Below are positions 55,055 through 63,516 of a stretch of 64,000 bases of DNA, piece by piece. A program made the position numbers and the translations under genes. The stretch lies in assembly GCA_947489445.1 (NCBI GenBank), contig CANLDN010000001.1, positions 806,001-870,000 of the forward strand, written 5' to 3'. Under the pieces are notes generated by a model. The model was not told where the DNA came from, made no database searches, and saw only the letters and a list, made by a program, of their open reading frames with translations. This DNA comes from an uncultured Paracoccaceae bacterium. GTDB lineage: Bacteria; Pseudomonadota; Alphaproteobacteria; Rhodobacterales; Rhodobacteraceae. Positions within the stretch are counted from its first letter, which is position 1. Each line of letters opens with the position of its first letter.

Positions 55055-55708
55055 TCAAAGTGCAAACACGGTTTTCTTCTCAAATCCCGGAAGCACCGGC
55101 GCGCCCGCATTAAAACTAAAGCGCCAATTCATAACACCGTCCAATTTACGCCCAATACGCACGACACCCAGCGCGCCCTCAGCAAAAACACAGGCGATCC
55201 GCCCACCTTCGCGCAGTTGCGCGATCAGCGCATCAGGCACCTCCTGCACCGCGCCTTGTAGTATGATGATATCATAGGGACCGGACTTTTTAGACCCCTC
55301 TGCCAAAGATCCTGCCATGACTGCGGCATTGTCGATACTTTGGCTCGAAAGCTGCGCTTGCGCTTCTTCCGCACGCGCCTCATCATCCTCGATAGCCACA
55401 ACAAACTCACACAGATGCGCCAGGACCGCTGTGGAATAGCCCAATCCACATCCAATATCCAAAGCAACATGATCCGGCTGAACATCAAGCGCGTCCAACA
55501 TCTTGGCCAATGTACGCGGCTCAAGCAGCACCCGCCCGTCGCCGATATCAAGATTTTCGCCTATATAGGCAGCCTCGCGCAGGTTACTGGGAACAAAGGC
55601 TTCGCGGGGCACCGAAAGCATGGCATCAATAATCGGGAACTTTGTCACATCAGACGGGCGGACCTGTGTGTCAACCATCATTGTGCGTCGGGATTTATAG
55701 TCAGTCAC
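55055..55708 (-). CDS. pcm: Protein-L-isoaspartate O-methyltransferase
   Basis: This encodes 217 residues from GTG 55708. The SAM-binding motif VALDIGCGLGYSTAVLA and the region MVDTQVRPSDVT–REAFVP are typical. The enzyme repairs damaged aspartyl residues. In many alphaproteobacteria it precedes tolC, as here. A start at the internal ATG of MVDTQ is possible. Confidence 0.88.
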   Translation of the reverse strand: MTDYKSRRTMMVDTQVRPSDVTKFPIIDAMLSVPREAFVPSNLREAAYIGENLDIGDGRVLLEPRTLAKMLDALDVQPDHVALDIGCGLGYSTAVLAHLCEFVVAIEDDEARAEEAQAQLSSQSIDNAAVMAGSLAEGSKKSGPYDIIILQGAVQEVPDALIAQLREGGRIACVFAEGALGVVRIGRKLDGVMNWRFSFNAGAPVLPGFEKKTVFAL

Positions 55709-55834
55709 AATCTAAACTCTTTCGTTCAGTATCTTGATTGGTTTCATGCCACAGAAGCGCGGATGCGGCAACGGTTGATCGCATTGATCCAGCGACTTGC
55801 GCAGGTCCGCACCATAAGATATCAGCCGGTCAGC

Positions 55835-55908
55835 GGCGAGTGGGCAGGTAGGTTATGCAGCGGATTGCAAATCCGTCTAGACCGGTTCGATTCCGGTACT
55901 CGCCTCCA
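55835..55908 (+). tRNA. tRNA-Cys (anticodon GCA)
   Basis: A 74-nt cloverleaf including CCA, with acceptor GGCGAGT/ACTCGCC, T-loop GTTCGATTC and anticodon GCA in the loop ATTGCAAAT. Confidence 0.95.
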
Positions 55909-56305
55909 CAATGTCAGCTGTTAGGTTTTTTGAACAACACTCAGCTTTGATTGAGAAAACGTTCCTGACCATTCTCACCAAAACCAAGGGTAGTCAGGCC
56001 AGTATCATGGCTCACGTAACGTACACCTTCAGAAGTCGTTGTGATCACGAGGAAGATTGGCTGTCCGATATAGGCGATCTGGAATGTATCGTGGCCGTTG
56101 GCCTATCAAATTACATTCCCAACTGCGAAAGAACTTTTCTGAACTCGCGTTATAGACATCGACGCCTCGCTCACAACCATAGGCGGACACGTCCCTGATC
56201 CTGGTTATGTCCGCAAGTCGTAAATCCGATCACTTTCGTGACCACGCCGGAAACGCGTTCATGTAGCGTATCCGACATTGTTTTGCTTTAGAAACTGGCT
56301 GCGGG
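55909..56305. other. Stretch without a convincing gene
   Basis: This 397-bp region after tRNA-Cys has an open frame from 55911 with no ribosome-binding site and unusual composition, which I do not accept. No other feature is recognised. Confidence 0.5.
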
Positions 56306-56695
56306 TCAGTTGACACGCGCCCAAGTGCCGCCGTCGCGGCAGATGCCAAAGACGCAACCCGAAACCGAAAGGCTGTTACCGCTCAACTGCAACCGCGAAT
56401 TATAGGTTTTGTCCCTATCAGGCGAATAGACCTTACCCCGGTATTGCCCGCCGCCTTGCGCGACGGTTTCCGAAATGATGTTGCGCCCAGTAAAATTCGA
56501 CGCAATCTCGTTACCGCCCGCATCGAACGACCGCACCAATGTACCGCAAAGTGCCGCACCACAAGGCGCCACTTGGATATGCCCAAAGTTGCCGTTGTCA
56601 TCGCGGGCCGTTTGCCACATGCCTTCGAGCGGGTCGGCGAATGCACTGCCTGCAAGGCCCATCACCGCGATGGCTGTCAGTAAAGTCTTTTTCAT
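56306..56695 (-). CDS. DUF2147 secreted protein
   Basis: This encodes about 129 residues from ATG 56695, where AGGGAGG is well spaced. A signal peptide (LLTAIAVMGLAGSAFA) precedes the lipocalin-like DUF2147 domain: PLEGMWQTARDDNG, GKVYSPDRDKTYNSRLQLSG and a C-terminal GTWARV. The function is unknown. It is divergent from hisA with about 140 bp between. Confidence 0.85.
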   Translation of the reverse strand: MKKTLLTAIAVMGLAGSAFADPLEGMWQTARDDNGNFGHIQVAPCGAALCGTLVRSFDAGGNEIASNFTGRNIISETVAQGGGQYRGKVYSPDRDKTYNSRLQLSGNSLSVSGCVFGICRDGGTWARVN

Positions 56696-56835
56696 ACTCA
56701 TGTCCTCCCTGAGAATTGCCGGTAGCATGCGCCCTTACGCCGCAGCGGATCAAGTCTGACGTTAGGTCCGTTGCGCCGCGTTGCATTCTGCCCCACCTCA
56801 TGCATAAACGCTGCAACTTTACGAAAGGCCGTTTG

Positions 56836-57555
56836 ATGATCCTGTATCCTGCGATTGATCTGAAAGATGGAAATGCCGTGCGCCTGGTGCATGGTGATAT
56901 GGATCAGACGACAGTGTTTAATGATGATCCGGCGGCGCAAGCGCGCACGTTTGTCGATGCGGGTTGCGAATGGCTACATCTGGTGGATCTGAATGGTGCT
57001 TTTGCCGGTGCCCCGGTGAATGCCGCCCCGGTTGAGGCGATATTGGCCGCCTGCCCTGTGCCAGCGCAATTAGGTGGCGGGATCCGCGATATGGCGACGA
57101 TTGAGCGTTGGTTAGATAAGGGCCTCGCGCGGGTCATTTTGGGCACCGTCGCAGTCGAAAACCCCAATCTGGTCCGTGAGGCGGCGCGGACCTTTCCCGG
57201 ACAGGTGGCGGTCGGTCTGGATGCACGCAATGGTCGGGTCGCGACCCGTGGCTGGGCGGAGGAGACGGATGTGATGGTCACTGATCTGGCCCGATCATTT
57301 GAGGATGCCGGGATTGCGGCGATTATTTACACCGATATCTTGCGCGATGGGGCCATGAAGGGTCCGAATATCGATGCCACCGCCGATCTGGCCCGCGCAG
57401 TGGATATTCCGGTGATTGCATCGGGCGGCGTGTCTTCGATGGCGGACCTAACCGCGTTGCAGGCGACCGGCGTGATTGCGGGGGCAATATCGGGTCGTGC
57501 GCTTTATGATGGGGCGATTGATTTGGGCGATGCTTTGGCATTGTTGCGGGATTGA
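56836..57555 (+). CDS. hisA: ProFAR isomerase
   Basis: This encodes 239 residues from ATG 56836. The TIM barrel carries the catalytic Asp in [18 protein letters not shown], plus LGGGIRD and [14 protein letters not shown], with the second catalytic Asp there. It isomerises ProFAR to PRFAR for HisF. It is followed by a coupled DUF2867 gene, not directly by hisF. Confidence 0.95.
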   Translation: MILYPAIDLKDGNAVRLVHGDMDQTTVFNDDPAAQARTFVDAGCEWLHLVDLNGAFAGAPVNAAPVEAILAACPVPAQLGGGIRDMATIERWLDKGLARVILGTVAVENPNLVREAARTFPGQVAVGLDARNGRVATRGWAEETDVMVTDLARSFEDAGIAAIIYTDILRDGAMKGPNIDATADLARAVDIPVIASGGVSSMADLTALQATGVIAGAISGRALYDGAIDLGDALALLRD

Positions 57556-58010
57556 TGATGTCAGATGTACGCGCCACCGAGTTGCCTGATGTCAGTGCCT
57601 TGCATCGTTTTCGCACTGCGGGTGATTTTCTGGATTGTTACAGCGTCGCCTCAGACATAGGGCCGCGTGCGGCGGGCGATATCATCACCGACTTTCCCGG
57701 CTTGGCGCAGTTTTTGCTGGTGATCCGGCGCATCATTACCGCCCCGTTTGGGTTGGATAATGACGGGCCCAACGTGTCCGATAAAATCGGTATTTTTCCG
57801 GTTGAGAGTGAGACGGAAACCGAGTTGATCGCCGGTTTTGACGACAAGCACCTCAATTTCCGGGTTTCGGTTTTGCAGCATGATGGCCGGGTGAGCTTGG
57901 CCACATGGGTCGCCCCCCACAACATCGGGGGGCGCATTTATCTGGGCGTGATTATGCCGTTTCACATCGCCATTGCGCGCAATGCATTGGCACGGGTGGC
58001 AAAAGCTTAG
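57555..58010 (+). CDS. DUF2867 domain protein
   Basis: This encodes about 151 residues. Its start codon overlaps the hisA stop. The pattern DCYSVASDIGPRAAGDIITD, IGIFPVESETETELIAGFDDKHLNFRVSV and [19 protein letters not shown] fits DUF2867, a family of unknown function. It is part of the hisA transcript and convergent with the DUF302 gene, sharing 4 nt at the stops. Confidence 0.82.
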   Translation: MMSDVRATELPDVSALHRFRTAGDFLDCYSVASDIGPRAAGDIITDFPGLAQFLLVIRRIITAPFGLDNDGPNVSDKIGIFPVESETETELIAGFDDKHLNFRVSVLQHDGRVSLATWVAPHNIGGRIYLGVIMPFHIAIARNALARVAKA

Positions 58011-58450
58011 TTTGCAGACATTGCCTTGTCGGTGAGCATGTTGAGCGCGCCGTTAATCTTGGTCACAACCTCTGCATCAGGGGCGATATCAAGACCCGCG
58101 AACAGATCCTCTGCCGGTGTCCAAGTCATCTGGGTGTTGCCGTCGGCATCCGCATAAGCCAGCACCTGGAGCGGCAGGACCAGACCGGCGCGAATGTCAG
58201 CCTCCATCGCGAGCGTGCCAAGTGCAGGATTGCCGAAGATCAAAAGCTCCGCGTCCGGAATTGATTTGCCGACGCTCTGGGCACCGGCAGCGTGGTTGAT
58301 CCGGGCAAATACGGTGGCACCCGCGCTATTGACTGCGGCCTCGAGCCCGTCAATCGTCTCAGACACCGAAAGGGGGGAAGATTTCATCATATCTTCTGCA
58401 AATGCCTGTGTTGATAGCCCGATGAGGGCGGCTGCGATAAGGTATTTCAT
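58007..58450 (-). CDS. DUF302 secreted protein
   Basis: This encodes about 147 residues from ATG 58450 behind GGAG. A signal peptide ([16 protein letters not shown]) leads to the DUF302 domain ([30 protein letters not shown], then [11 protein letters not shown]). The function is unknown. It is inserted, on the opposite strand, between the hisA–DUF2867 unit and hisF–hisE. Confidence 0.85.
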   Translation of the reverse strand: MKYLIAAALIGLSTQAFAEDMMKSSPLSVSETIDGLEAAVNSAGATVFARINHAAGAQSVGKSIPDAELLIFGNPALGTLAMEADIRAGLVLPLQVLAYADADGNTQMTWTPAEDLFAGLDIAPDAEVVTKINGALNMLTDKAMSAN

Positions 58451-58529
58451 CAGTTGCTCCATTTTCCAGTGCTTCGCATCTATCACCCCCCTCTTCCCAT
58501 TTCGCCCCAATCCGCCTAGAGATCACAGC

Positions 58530-59288
58530 ATGTTGAAAACGCGCATCATTCCCTGTCTGGATGTGGCCGAGGGCCGCGTGGTTAAAGGCGTGAACTTTAT
58601 CGATCTGATCGATGCTGGCGATCCGGTAGACGCTGCGATCGCCTATAACGCGGCTGGCGCGGACGAGCTTTGTTTCCTTGATATCATGGCAACGCAGGAA
58701 AACCGCGGCACGATGTTCGATCTCGCGACCCGCACGGCAGAACAGTGTTTTATGCCGTTGACCATCGGGGGCGGCGTGCGGACACATAAGGACGTGCGCG
58801 ATCTGTTGTTGGCGGGGGCGGACAAGGTGAGTTTTAATTCTGCGGCTGTCGCTGACCCCAATGTGGTGGCTGAGGCCGCGATGCGGTTTGGGTCGCAATG
58901 TATTGTTGTGGCGATTGATGCCAAGACCGTCGCACCCGGCAAGTGGGAAATTTTTACCCATGGTGGACGCCGCGAGACCGGCATTGATGCGGTGGAGTTC
59001 GCCCGGGCGGTTGTGGAAAAAGGGGCCGGGGAAATATTGCTGACCTCGATGGATCGTGATGGCACCAAGGCCGGGTTTAATCTGCCGCTGACCCGCGCGA
59101 TATCGGATGCGGTGAACGTGCCGGTGATCGCGTCGGGCGGTGTTGGCACACTGGATCATCTGGTGGAAGGAGTGACCAAAGGCGGTGCCTCTGCCGTGTT
59201 GGCCGCGTCGATTTTCCACTTTGGGACGTATACGATTGGTGAGGCCAAGGCGCATATGCATGCGGCTGGTATTCCGGTGCGCTTATGA
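58530..59288 (+). CDS. hisF: Imidazole glycerol phosphate synthase, cyclase subunit
   Basis: This encodes about 252 residues from ATG 58530. The catalytic aspartates are in [19 protein letters not shown] and [15 protein letters not shown]. It uses ammonia from HisH, encoded at 18.0 kb. The stop overlaps hisE by 4 nt. Confidence 0.96.
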   Translation: MLKTRIIPCLDVAEGRVVKGVNFIDLIDAGDPVDAAIAYNAAGADELCFLDIMATQENRGTMFDLATRTAEQCFMPLTIGGGVRTHKDVRDLLLAGADKVSFNSAAVADPNVVAEAAMRFGSQCIVVAIDAKTVAPGKWEIFTHGGRRETGIDAVEFARAVVEKGAGEILLTSMDRDGTKAGFNLPLTRAISDAVNVPVIASGGVGTLDHLVEGVTKGGASAVLAASIFHFGTYTIGEAKAHMHAAGIPVRL

Positions 59289-59590
59289 CACTTGATGATC
59301 TTGCCGCACTGATTGCGTCCCGCAAGGAAGCTGACCCTGATAGCAGCTGGACAGCTCAGCTATTGGCCAAGGGTCCGGAGAAATGCGCCGAGAAGTTTGG
59401 TGAAGAAGCGATTGAGGCGATCATTGAAGCCGTGAAAGGTGACAAGGCTGGCCTGACGGCGGAGGCAGCTGATGTGATCTATCACTTGCTGGTGATGCTG
59501 ACGTCCTGTGATGTGTCGCTGGATGATGTGTTGGCGGAACTAGCGCGACGGCAGGGCACGTCCGGGATTTCTGAAAAGGCCAGCCGCTAA
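59285..59590 (+). CDS. hisE: Phosphoribosyl-ATP pyrophosphatase
   Basis: This encodes 101 residues. The MazG-like fold has the metal-binding motif [13 protein letters not shown] and a second [13 protein letters not shown]. It is the separate HisE form, not fused to HisI. It is coupled to hisF and convergent with the CoA-binding gene. Confidence 0.94.
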   Translation: MTLDDLAALIASRKEADPDSSWTAQLLAKGPEKCAEKFGEEAIEAIIEAVKGDKAGLTAEAADVIYHLLVMLTSCDVSLDDVLAELARRQGTSGISEKASR

Positions 59591-60054
59591 AGTTTCGACG
59601 AAATGATCCCGGTATTGAAGCCACCCATGCGCAACTCGCCGAAGAGCCGTTGATATTCAATTTTCGGGCAGCGGTTCTGGATCACATTAACACCGCGCGC
59701 TGTGGCTGTTGTGGCGGCTGATTCATGTTCGACCCCGATTTGCATCCAGATCGTTTGCAAGTCCGGCCAACGGGCCAATGCAGTGTCTACGATGGGGGGG
59801 ACGGCCTCGGACCGTCGGAAAATGTCGACCATATCGACAGTGCCTGGCACATCCGCAAGATCGGCATAGACCGTTTCACCCAGCAGGGTTTGCCCTGCAA
59901 GACCGGGGTTCACCGGGATCACGCGGTAGCCTTTGAGGCCAAGATATCGGGCCACGTAATAACTGGGCCGCACCGGATTGGCAGAAACACCAACGACTGC
60001 GATGGTTTTGGTGCGGTTCAGGATGCCGCGCAGGAAGGCGTCAGAATAGCTCAT
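59587..60054 (-). CDS. CoA-binding domain protein (YccU-like)
   Basis: This encodes 155 residues with a Rossmann nucleotide fold: TIAVVGVSANPVRPSYYVARYL, then VIPVNPG and IWMQIGVEHESA, the core of the short CoA-binding protein family. The function is unknown. Its stop shares 4 nt with hisE. Confidence 0.85.
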   Translation of the reverse strand: MSYSDAFLRGILNRTKTIAVVGVSANPVRPSYYVARYLGLKGYRVIPVNPGLAGQTLLGETVYADLADVPGTVDMVDIFRRSEAVPPIVDTALARWPDLQTIWMQIGVEHESAATTATARGVNVIQNRCPKIEYQRLFGELRMGGFNTGIISSKL

Positions 60055-60083
60055 CTCCGCACTCTACCTCGCATCATCCGAAC

Positions 60084-60111
60084 AAAAAAGCGCCCGGAAC
60101 AATCCGGGCGC
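60084..60111 (-). terminator. Intrinsic terminator downstream of the YHS gene
   Basis: On the minus strand GCGCCCGGA/TCCGGGCGC form a perfect 9-bp stem with a TTGT loop, followed directly by six Ts. It terminates leftward transcription from the YHS-domain gene before the CoA-binding gene. Confidence 0.8.
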
Positions 60112-60231
60112 AAGGTATGGAACGAGGGACAGTGAGTTGAAACACGCATGTTCCAGTCGCGCGCTTCATTTCATGACATAAGCAGTCCGCCTCACCACAA
60201 AAGAGGACATCAGACAATTGTGAACAGAGCG

Positions 60232-60687
60232 TTAACCATCAGTCAACAATATAGCTGGCCAATGATCATCCGCTTTGCCTACATGTGCCGGTTTGTCTTG
60301 CGACCACATTTCCAGGGCCCATGCAGAACGCGTCAGATAAAGGCAGCCATCATGAACTGCCCAGGCATCGGGGTCGGTTGATGCCAACATGCCGCGCGAC
60401 AGGGAATACGCGCAATATCCGCCGTATCGTGGTGCATATCTTACCGGGTCCCGTTCAAACATCGCCTGACTGGCCGCGGTTTCAAACCGCCAGATGGCAC
60501 CCCGCCACATCAACATGTGGTCGCGGGTCCCCAATGATGGCGCATGCTTCACGAAATAGGCAACCGGATCATAGCCACCGATCGCATAACCATCGCGAAC
60601 ATAAATCCGTGCAGAGCCTGCGTGTGCAGATGTCGCCAATAGCGGCGATGCGGCCAGCAGGCCAAGCATGTGGCGACGTGTGATCAT
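60232..60687 (-). CDS. YHS-domain-type exported protein
   Basis: This encodes about 151 residues from ATG 60687 (AGGGAAAG upstream). The N-terminus MITRRHMLGLLAASPLLA is Tat-like. The mature part has the YHS-like pattern YAIGGYDPVAYF, WRFETAASQAMFERDPVRYAPRYGGYCAY. Such domains may bind metal. The function is unknown. Confidence 0.8.
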   Translation of the reverse strand: MITRRHMLGLLAASPLLATSAHAGSARIYVRDGYAIGGYDPVAYFVKHAPSLGTRDHMLMWRGAIWRFETAASQAMFERDPVRYAPRYGGYCAYSLSRGMLASTDPDAWAVHDGCLYLTRSAWALEMWSQDKPAHVGKADDHWPAILLTDG

Positions 60688-60786
60688 AAGACTTTCCCTG
60701 ACGGCAGTGTTCAGGAAAAGATAAACTGCAATGCTGGACATCGAAAACCCACCTCGCCAAGGCGTGACCGCGGGTGATCAGGTCAG

Positions 60787-61098
60787 TCAGTCAAAAACAT
60801 CCTCAATAACATCCCATAGCTCCGACAGCATTTTGCGCCCGAAGTTTTTGGTCTTACGGCGTTTTTTGGGGCGTTTTATCTTACGGTCTTCGCGGTGTTC
60901 CTGACGCTTTTTTGGGGTCGAGCGGGCGGGCGTCGCCGCAGGCGCGGTGGCCCGCTCGGGGCCAATTGGTAACATTTTCAGCACGTGGAGTGGCGCACCG
61001 CAATTGCTGCACGCCAGCTCGTGTCGGGATTTCCCCCGCAAAACCAAGGCGGCCCGGGTCCCGCAATAGCAACATGTCGCAATCTTTGTCGCAGCCAT
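60787..61098 (-). CDS. Small zinc-ribbon protein
   Basis: This encodes 103 residues. Two cysteine pairs (CCYCG and CSNCG) in the first 35 residues suggest a zinc ribbon. A long basic Lys/Arg-rich tail (KKRRKTKNFGRK) suggests RNA or DNA contact. It lies 14 bp downstream of rlmB on the same strand. The function is unknown. Confidence 0.7.
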   Translation of the reverse strand: MAATKIATCCYCGTRAALVLRGKSRHELACSNCGAPLHVLKMLPIGPERATAPAATPARSTPKKRQEHREDRKIKRPKKRRKTKNFGRKMLSELWDVIEDVFD

Positions 61099-61112
61099 CG
61101 AAACGCCTTCCC

Positions 61113-61889
61113 TCAGCCCTTGGCTGCATATAGGGCGACCGCTGCCGCATTTGAAACGTTCAGCGATCCAAAGGCCGCGCTTGCGTCAATCCGTACCAGC
61201 GCGTCGCAGGTTTCCCGGGTCTTTTCGCGCAACCCCGGCCCTTCCGCGCCCATGACCAAGGCCACCGCACGGTCGCGTTTGCCCTCTACCGCTTGTTCGA
61301 TGGTCTGGTCCGCCGCGCCATCAAGACCCAGCACCAGATAACCCATATCTTTCAACGCGGTCATCGCATCTGCCAGGTTGCGCACACGCAGATAGGGTTG
61401 CCGTTCCAGCGCGCCGCTGGCAGTTTTGGACAATGCACCTGTTTCAGGAGCCGAATGCCGTTGTACGGCCACGACAGCCCGTGCACCAAACACCTCAGCC
61501 GAACGCAAGATCGCGCCTACATTATGCGGGTCAGTCACCCGGTCCAGCAACACAACACGCGGTGGGTTTGCCCCCGCGCCCAGCGCCACATCTTGCAGGC
61601 TGCCCCAATCAAGCGGCTTGACCTCTAACGCGGCCCCTTGATGCACCGATTTTGGATCAAGGGGGGCTGCGAATTTGCGCGGATCAGAGATTTCAGGTTC
61701 AAGCCCACCGGTCGCCACCGCATCGCCGAGCCGTTCCAGGGCGTTGCGAGTCACAACCAGCCGCAGCTTTTCGCGGGCCGGGTTTTCCAAAGCGTCACGC
61801 ACCGCGTGCAAACCAAAGAGCCAGACCGTTTCATTGGCGGCCGCTCTTTTGCCCTGTTCCTTGGCAATGACCCACTTTGGCTTTTTCAT
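61113..61889 (-). CDS. rlmB: 23S rRNA (guanosine-2'-O-)-methyltransferase, TrmH/SpoU family
   Basis: This encodes about 258 residues from the second ATG at 61889; ATG 61901 is an alternative. A short N-terminal substrate-binding domain (GLHAVRDALENP) precedes the knotted methyltransferase with VVLLDRVTDPHNVGAILRSA, LVMGAEGPGLR and LNVSNAAAVALY. It probably methylates G2251 of 23S rRNA, as RlmB does. Confidence 0.88.
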   Translation of the reverse strand: MKKPKWVIAKEQGKRAAANETVWLFGLHAVRDALENPAREKLRLVVTRNALERLGDAVATGGLEPEISDPRKFAAPLDPKSVHQGAALEVKPLDWGSLQDVALGAGANPPRVVLLDRVTDPHNVGAILRSAEVFGARAVVAVQRHSAPETGALSKTASGALERQPYLRVRNLADAMTALKDMGYLVLGLDGAADQTIEQAVEGKRDRAVALVMGAEGPGLREKTRETCDALVRIDASAAFGSLNVSNAAAVALYAAKG

Positions 61890-62013
61890 ATGACTTCCCA
61901 TCCCGCTCTGCCTCTGCCGATACCTGACATTGGGGGGGCTGTGAAGAGCAGGCGATGCCTGGCCACTTTTGCGGTTGACGCATCATTGGGTGCCGGGTAA
62001 TCAGCCCGTCAGT

Positions 62014-62097
62014 GGGCGACAGGCCGCAAGGTGTGGCAGGGGACTGTAACTCCCTCGCGGAGACGCACGCCTGGTTCGATTCCAGGGTCGCCCACCA
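62014..62097 (+). tRNA. tRNA-Tyr (anticodon GUA)
   Basis: An 84-nt tRNA including CCA has acceptor GGGCGAC/GTCGCCC, a long variable arm, T-loop GTTCGATTC and anticodon GTA in the loop ACTGTAACT. Confidence 0.94.
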
Positions 62098-62673
62098 TTA
62101 CATCAATGCGTTGATTTTCTCTATTGCTGGGGTTGCCCCACTTAGAGTGAGTGTTCATTCCAGACACATGGCCGCTAAAGACGCCCCAATTCGATTAAGC
62201 ACCTCAAGAACAACAATGAGTCATAAACTTAACGGCGGCGTGTTCCCGAATGCCATCACAAGACGTTTGGAACACAGGTGCGGAACCGCCCTTCGCCCAC
62301 AATGATGCGTGATGGCGCGCCTGAAAACGTGAATTGCCACCCGGCGATGTCAGTCACAGTCATCGGTTCTGTCATCGTTGGAGTGGACAGAAGTCGGAGG
62401 ATCGCAGCTATCTATACTGCCGATTTGAAAAGGGAATGTCGCACGGCTGGTCATTTTTTTAAGACGTTTCAACCGCGTGAATCGCTGGGGTGAACCTCGC
62501 TGTCGCCATTAGTTCTAGTTATCCGAGTAAAGGAGTCAACAACACATTTTTATATCTGAGTAAAAAAGTCAGATTGACATATCAGACTAAATTGCTCAGG
62601 TTTACTGCAATATCTAGCCACCCCTCGCAACACTGGGGAAGCCCGACAATCCACAGATGAGAGGACTTCCATA
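62098..62673. other. Stretch without a convincing gene upstream of the iron locus
   Basis: This 576-bp region contains short open frames without good start signals; one at 62278–62493 begins with GTG and is not accepted. The last 150 bp are AT-rich with short direct repeats and a TTGACA at 62574–62579, likely the control region of the downstream operon. Confidence 0.45.
62525..62571. promoter_or_regulatory. Direct repeats upstream of the haem/iron operon
   Basis: GAGTAAAGGAGTCA (62525–62538) and GAGTAAAAAAGTCA (62558–62571) match at 12 of 14 positions, 33 bp apart. The second contains TGA-N9-TCA, the half-site pattern of the RirA iron-responsive box. The repeat is seen; regulation by iron is inferred. 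Confidence 0.45.
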
Positions 62674-62850
62674 ATGCGAGACCCAATAGGCCGTTTGAAA
62701 GACCTTAATCGTGAACGCTGCACCCCACGCCCTGACCGATCAGAAGTAGCTGACATTTGGTTCCAGTCGGGATCGCCAGAGGGATTCAGTATGGAATGGG
62801 TATTTGACCGCTATGAACAAACGACCGCACAAGCAGGGAGGGACTTGTAA
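62674..62850 (+). CDS. Small unknown protein of the iron operon
   Basis: ATG 62674 to TAA 62850 encodes 58 residues, with GAGAGGA upstream. The sequence is charged and soluble (RLKDLNRERC, EVADIWFQSG, MEWVFDRYEQTT). The stop overlaps the hemP start by 1 nt, a strong sign that the frame is real. The function is unknown. Confidence 0.65.
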   Translation: MRDPIGRLKDLNRERCTPRPDRSEVADIWFQSGSPEGFSMEWVFDRYEQTTAQAGRDL

Positions 62851-63017
62851 TGTCATACCATTCAGCAAGAGAGACCCTGAAGCCCGCACCGAACACGCCG
62901 CCGACCTATGCGGCGGAGGACCTAACCAAGGGAGCAGATCTGGCACAGATCGTGCTGCGCGACCAGACCTACACCCTGCGGATCACGCGGGCAGGCAAAC
63001 TTATCCTGACCAAATGA
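62850..63017 (+). CDS. hemP: Haemin uptake protein HemP
   Basis: This encodes 55 residues. The C-terminal half YTLRITRAGKLILTK is the HemP signature found in haem-uptake operons. The N-terminal half is Pro/Thr-rich. GGGAGGG lies 8 bp upstream. Its stop overlaps the start of the next gene as ATGA. In other bacteria HemP supports haem uptake and is iron regulated. Confidence 0.85.
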   Translation: MSYHSARETLKPAPNTPPTYAAEDLTKGADLAQIVLRDQTYTLRITRAGKLILTK

Positions 63018-63505
63018 CCGGCACACTAGAAAAACGCGGGGGCGCGCCTGTCGGCTTTCTGACCGAACTCGACGGGATAGAAGTCGCCTCGGTCATTTAC
63101 CTGCGTCTTTGGTGCGATGGTTCTGACAGTCAGGCCAGCGTTCGAAACGATTTTGCCTCCAGCCTTGGTGTCGATCAGGGGCGTAAGGCTCTGAAGTCGT
63201 TCGATGACTTGTGCAGCCTTTGCTCAAAACACGGTCGTAGGCCGCTGATGCGGCATTCAGTGAATTGCAGATGCTTAGGGTCGGATGAATCCTGCTTCGC
63301 AAATTTCATCAGTACAGCGGTAACGGGTGATCGGGACGATGCAATGCTGATTGCAACGCTGTTGGTACGCCCAGATGTCGCCCCTTTGCTGACATCCCTC
63401 GCAACGGAGTTCGGTCTGGCGCTGAAACGTATGAACCTTCGCACTCCCAGACAGGTGACGGGCGAAGAGCAATCCTTCCAAACACAACCAACAATTCTTC
63501 ACTGA
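63014..63505 (+). CDS. Hypothetical protein of the hemP operon
   Basis: This encodes about 163 residues from ATG 63014, overlapping the hemP stop by 4 nt. An upstream in-frame extension is antisense-like and rejected. The protein has several cysteines (CSLCSKHG, NCRCLGSDESC) that could bind metal. No family is recognised. Coupling with hemP and the imelysin gene suggests an iron or haem role. Confidence 0.65.
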   Translation: MTGTLEKRGGAPVGFLTELDGIEVASVIYLRLWCDGSDSQASVRNDFASSLGVDQGRKALKSFDDLCSLCSKHGRRPLMRHSVNCRCLGSDESCFANFISTAVTGDRDDAMLIATLLVRPDVAPLLTSLATEFGLALKRMNLRTPRQVTGEEQSFQTQPTILH

Positions 63506-63516
63506 CAGGACCCTTC

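Noticed and set aside
55911..56198. Open frame of 95 residues after tRNA-Cys
   Set aside because: No ribosome-binding site, odd composition and no family resemblance.
62278..62493. Open frame of 71 residues starting with GTG
   Set aside because: No start signal and no family resemblance; it lies in a region with mixed composition.
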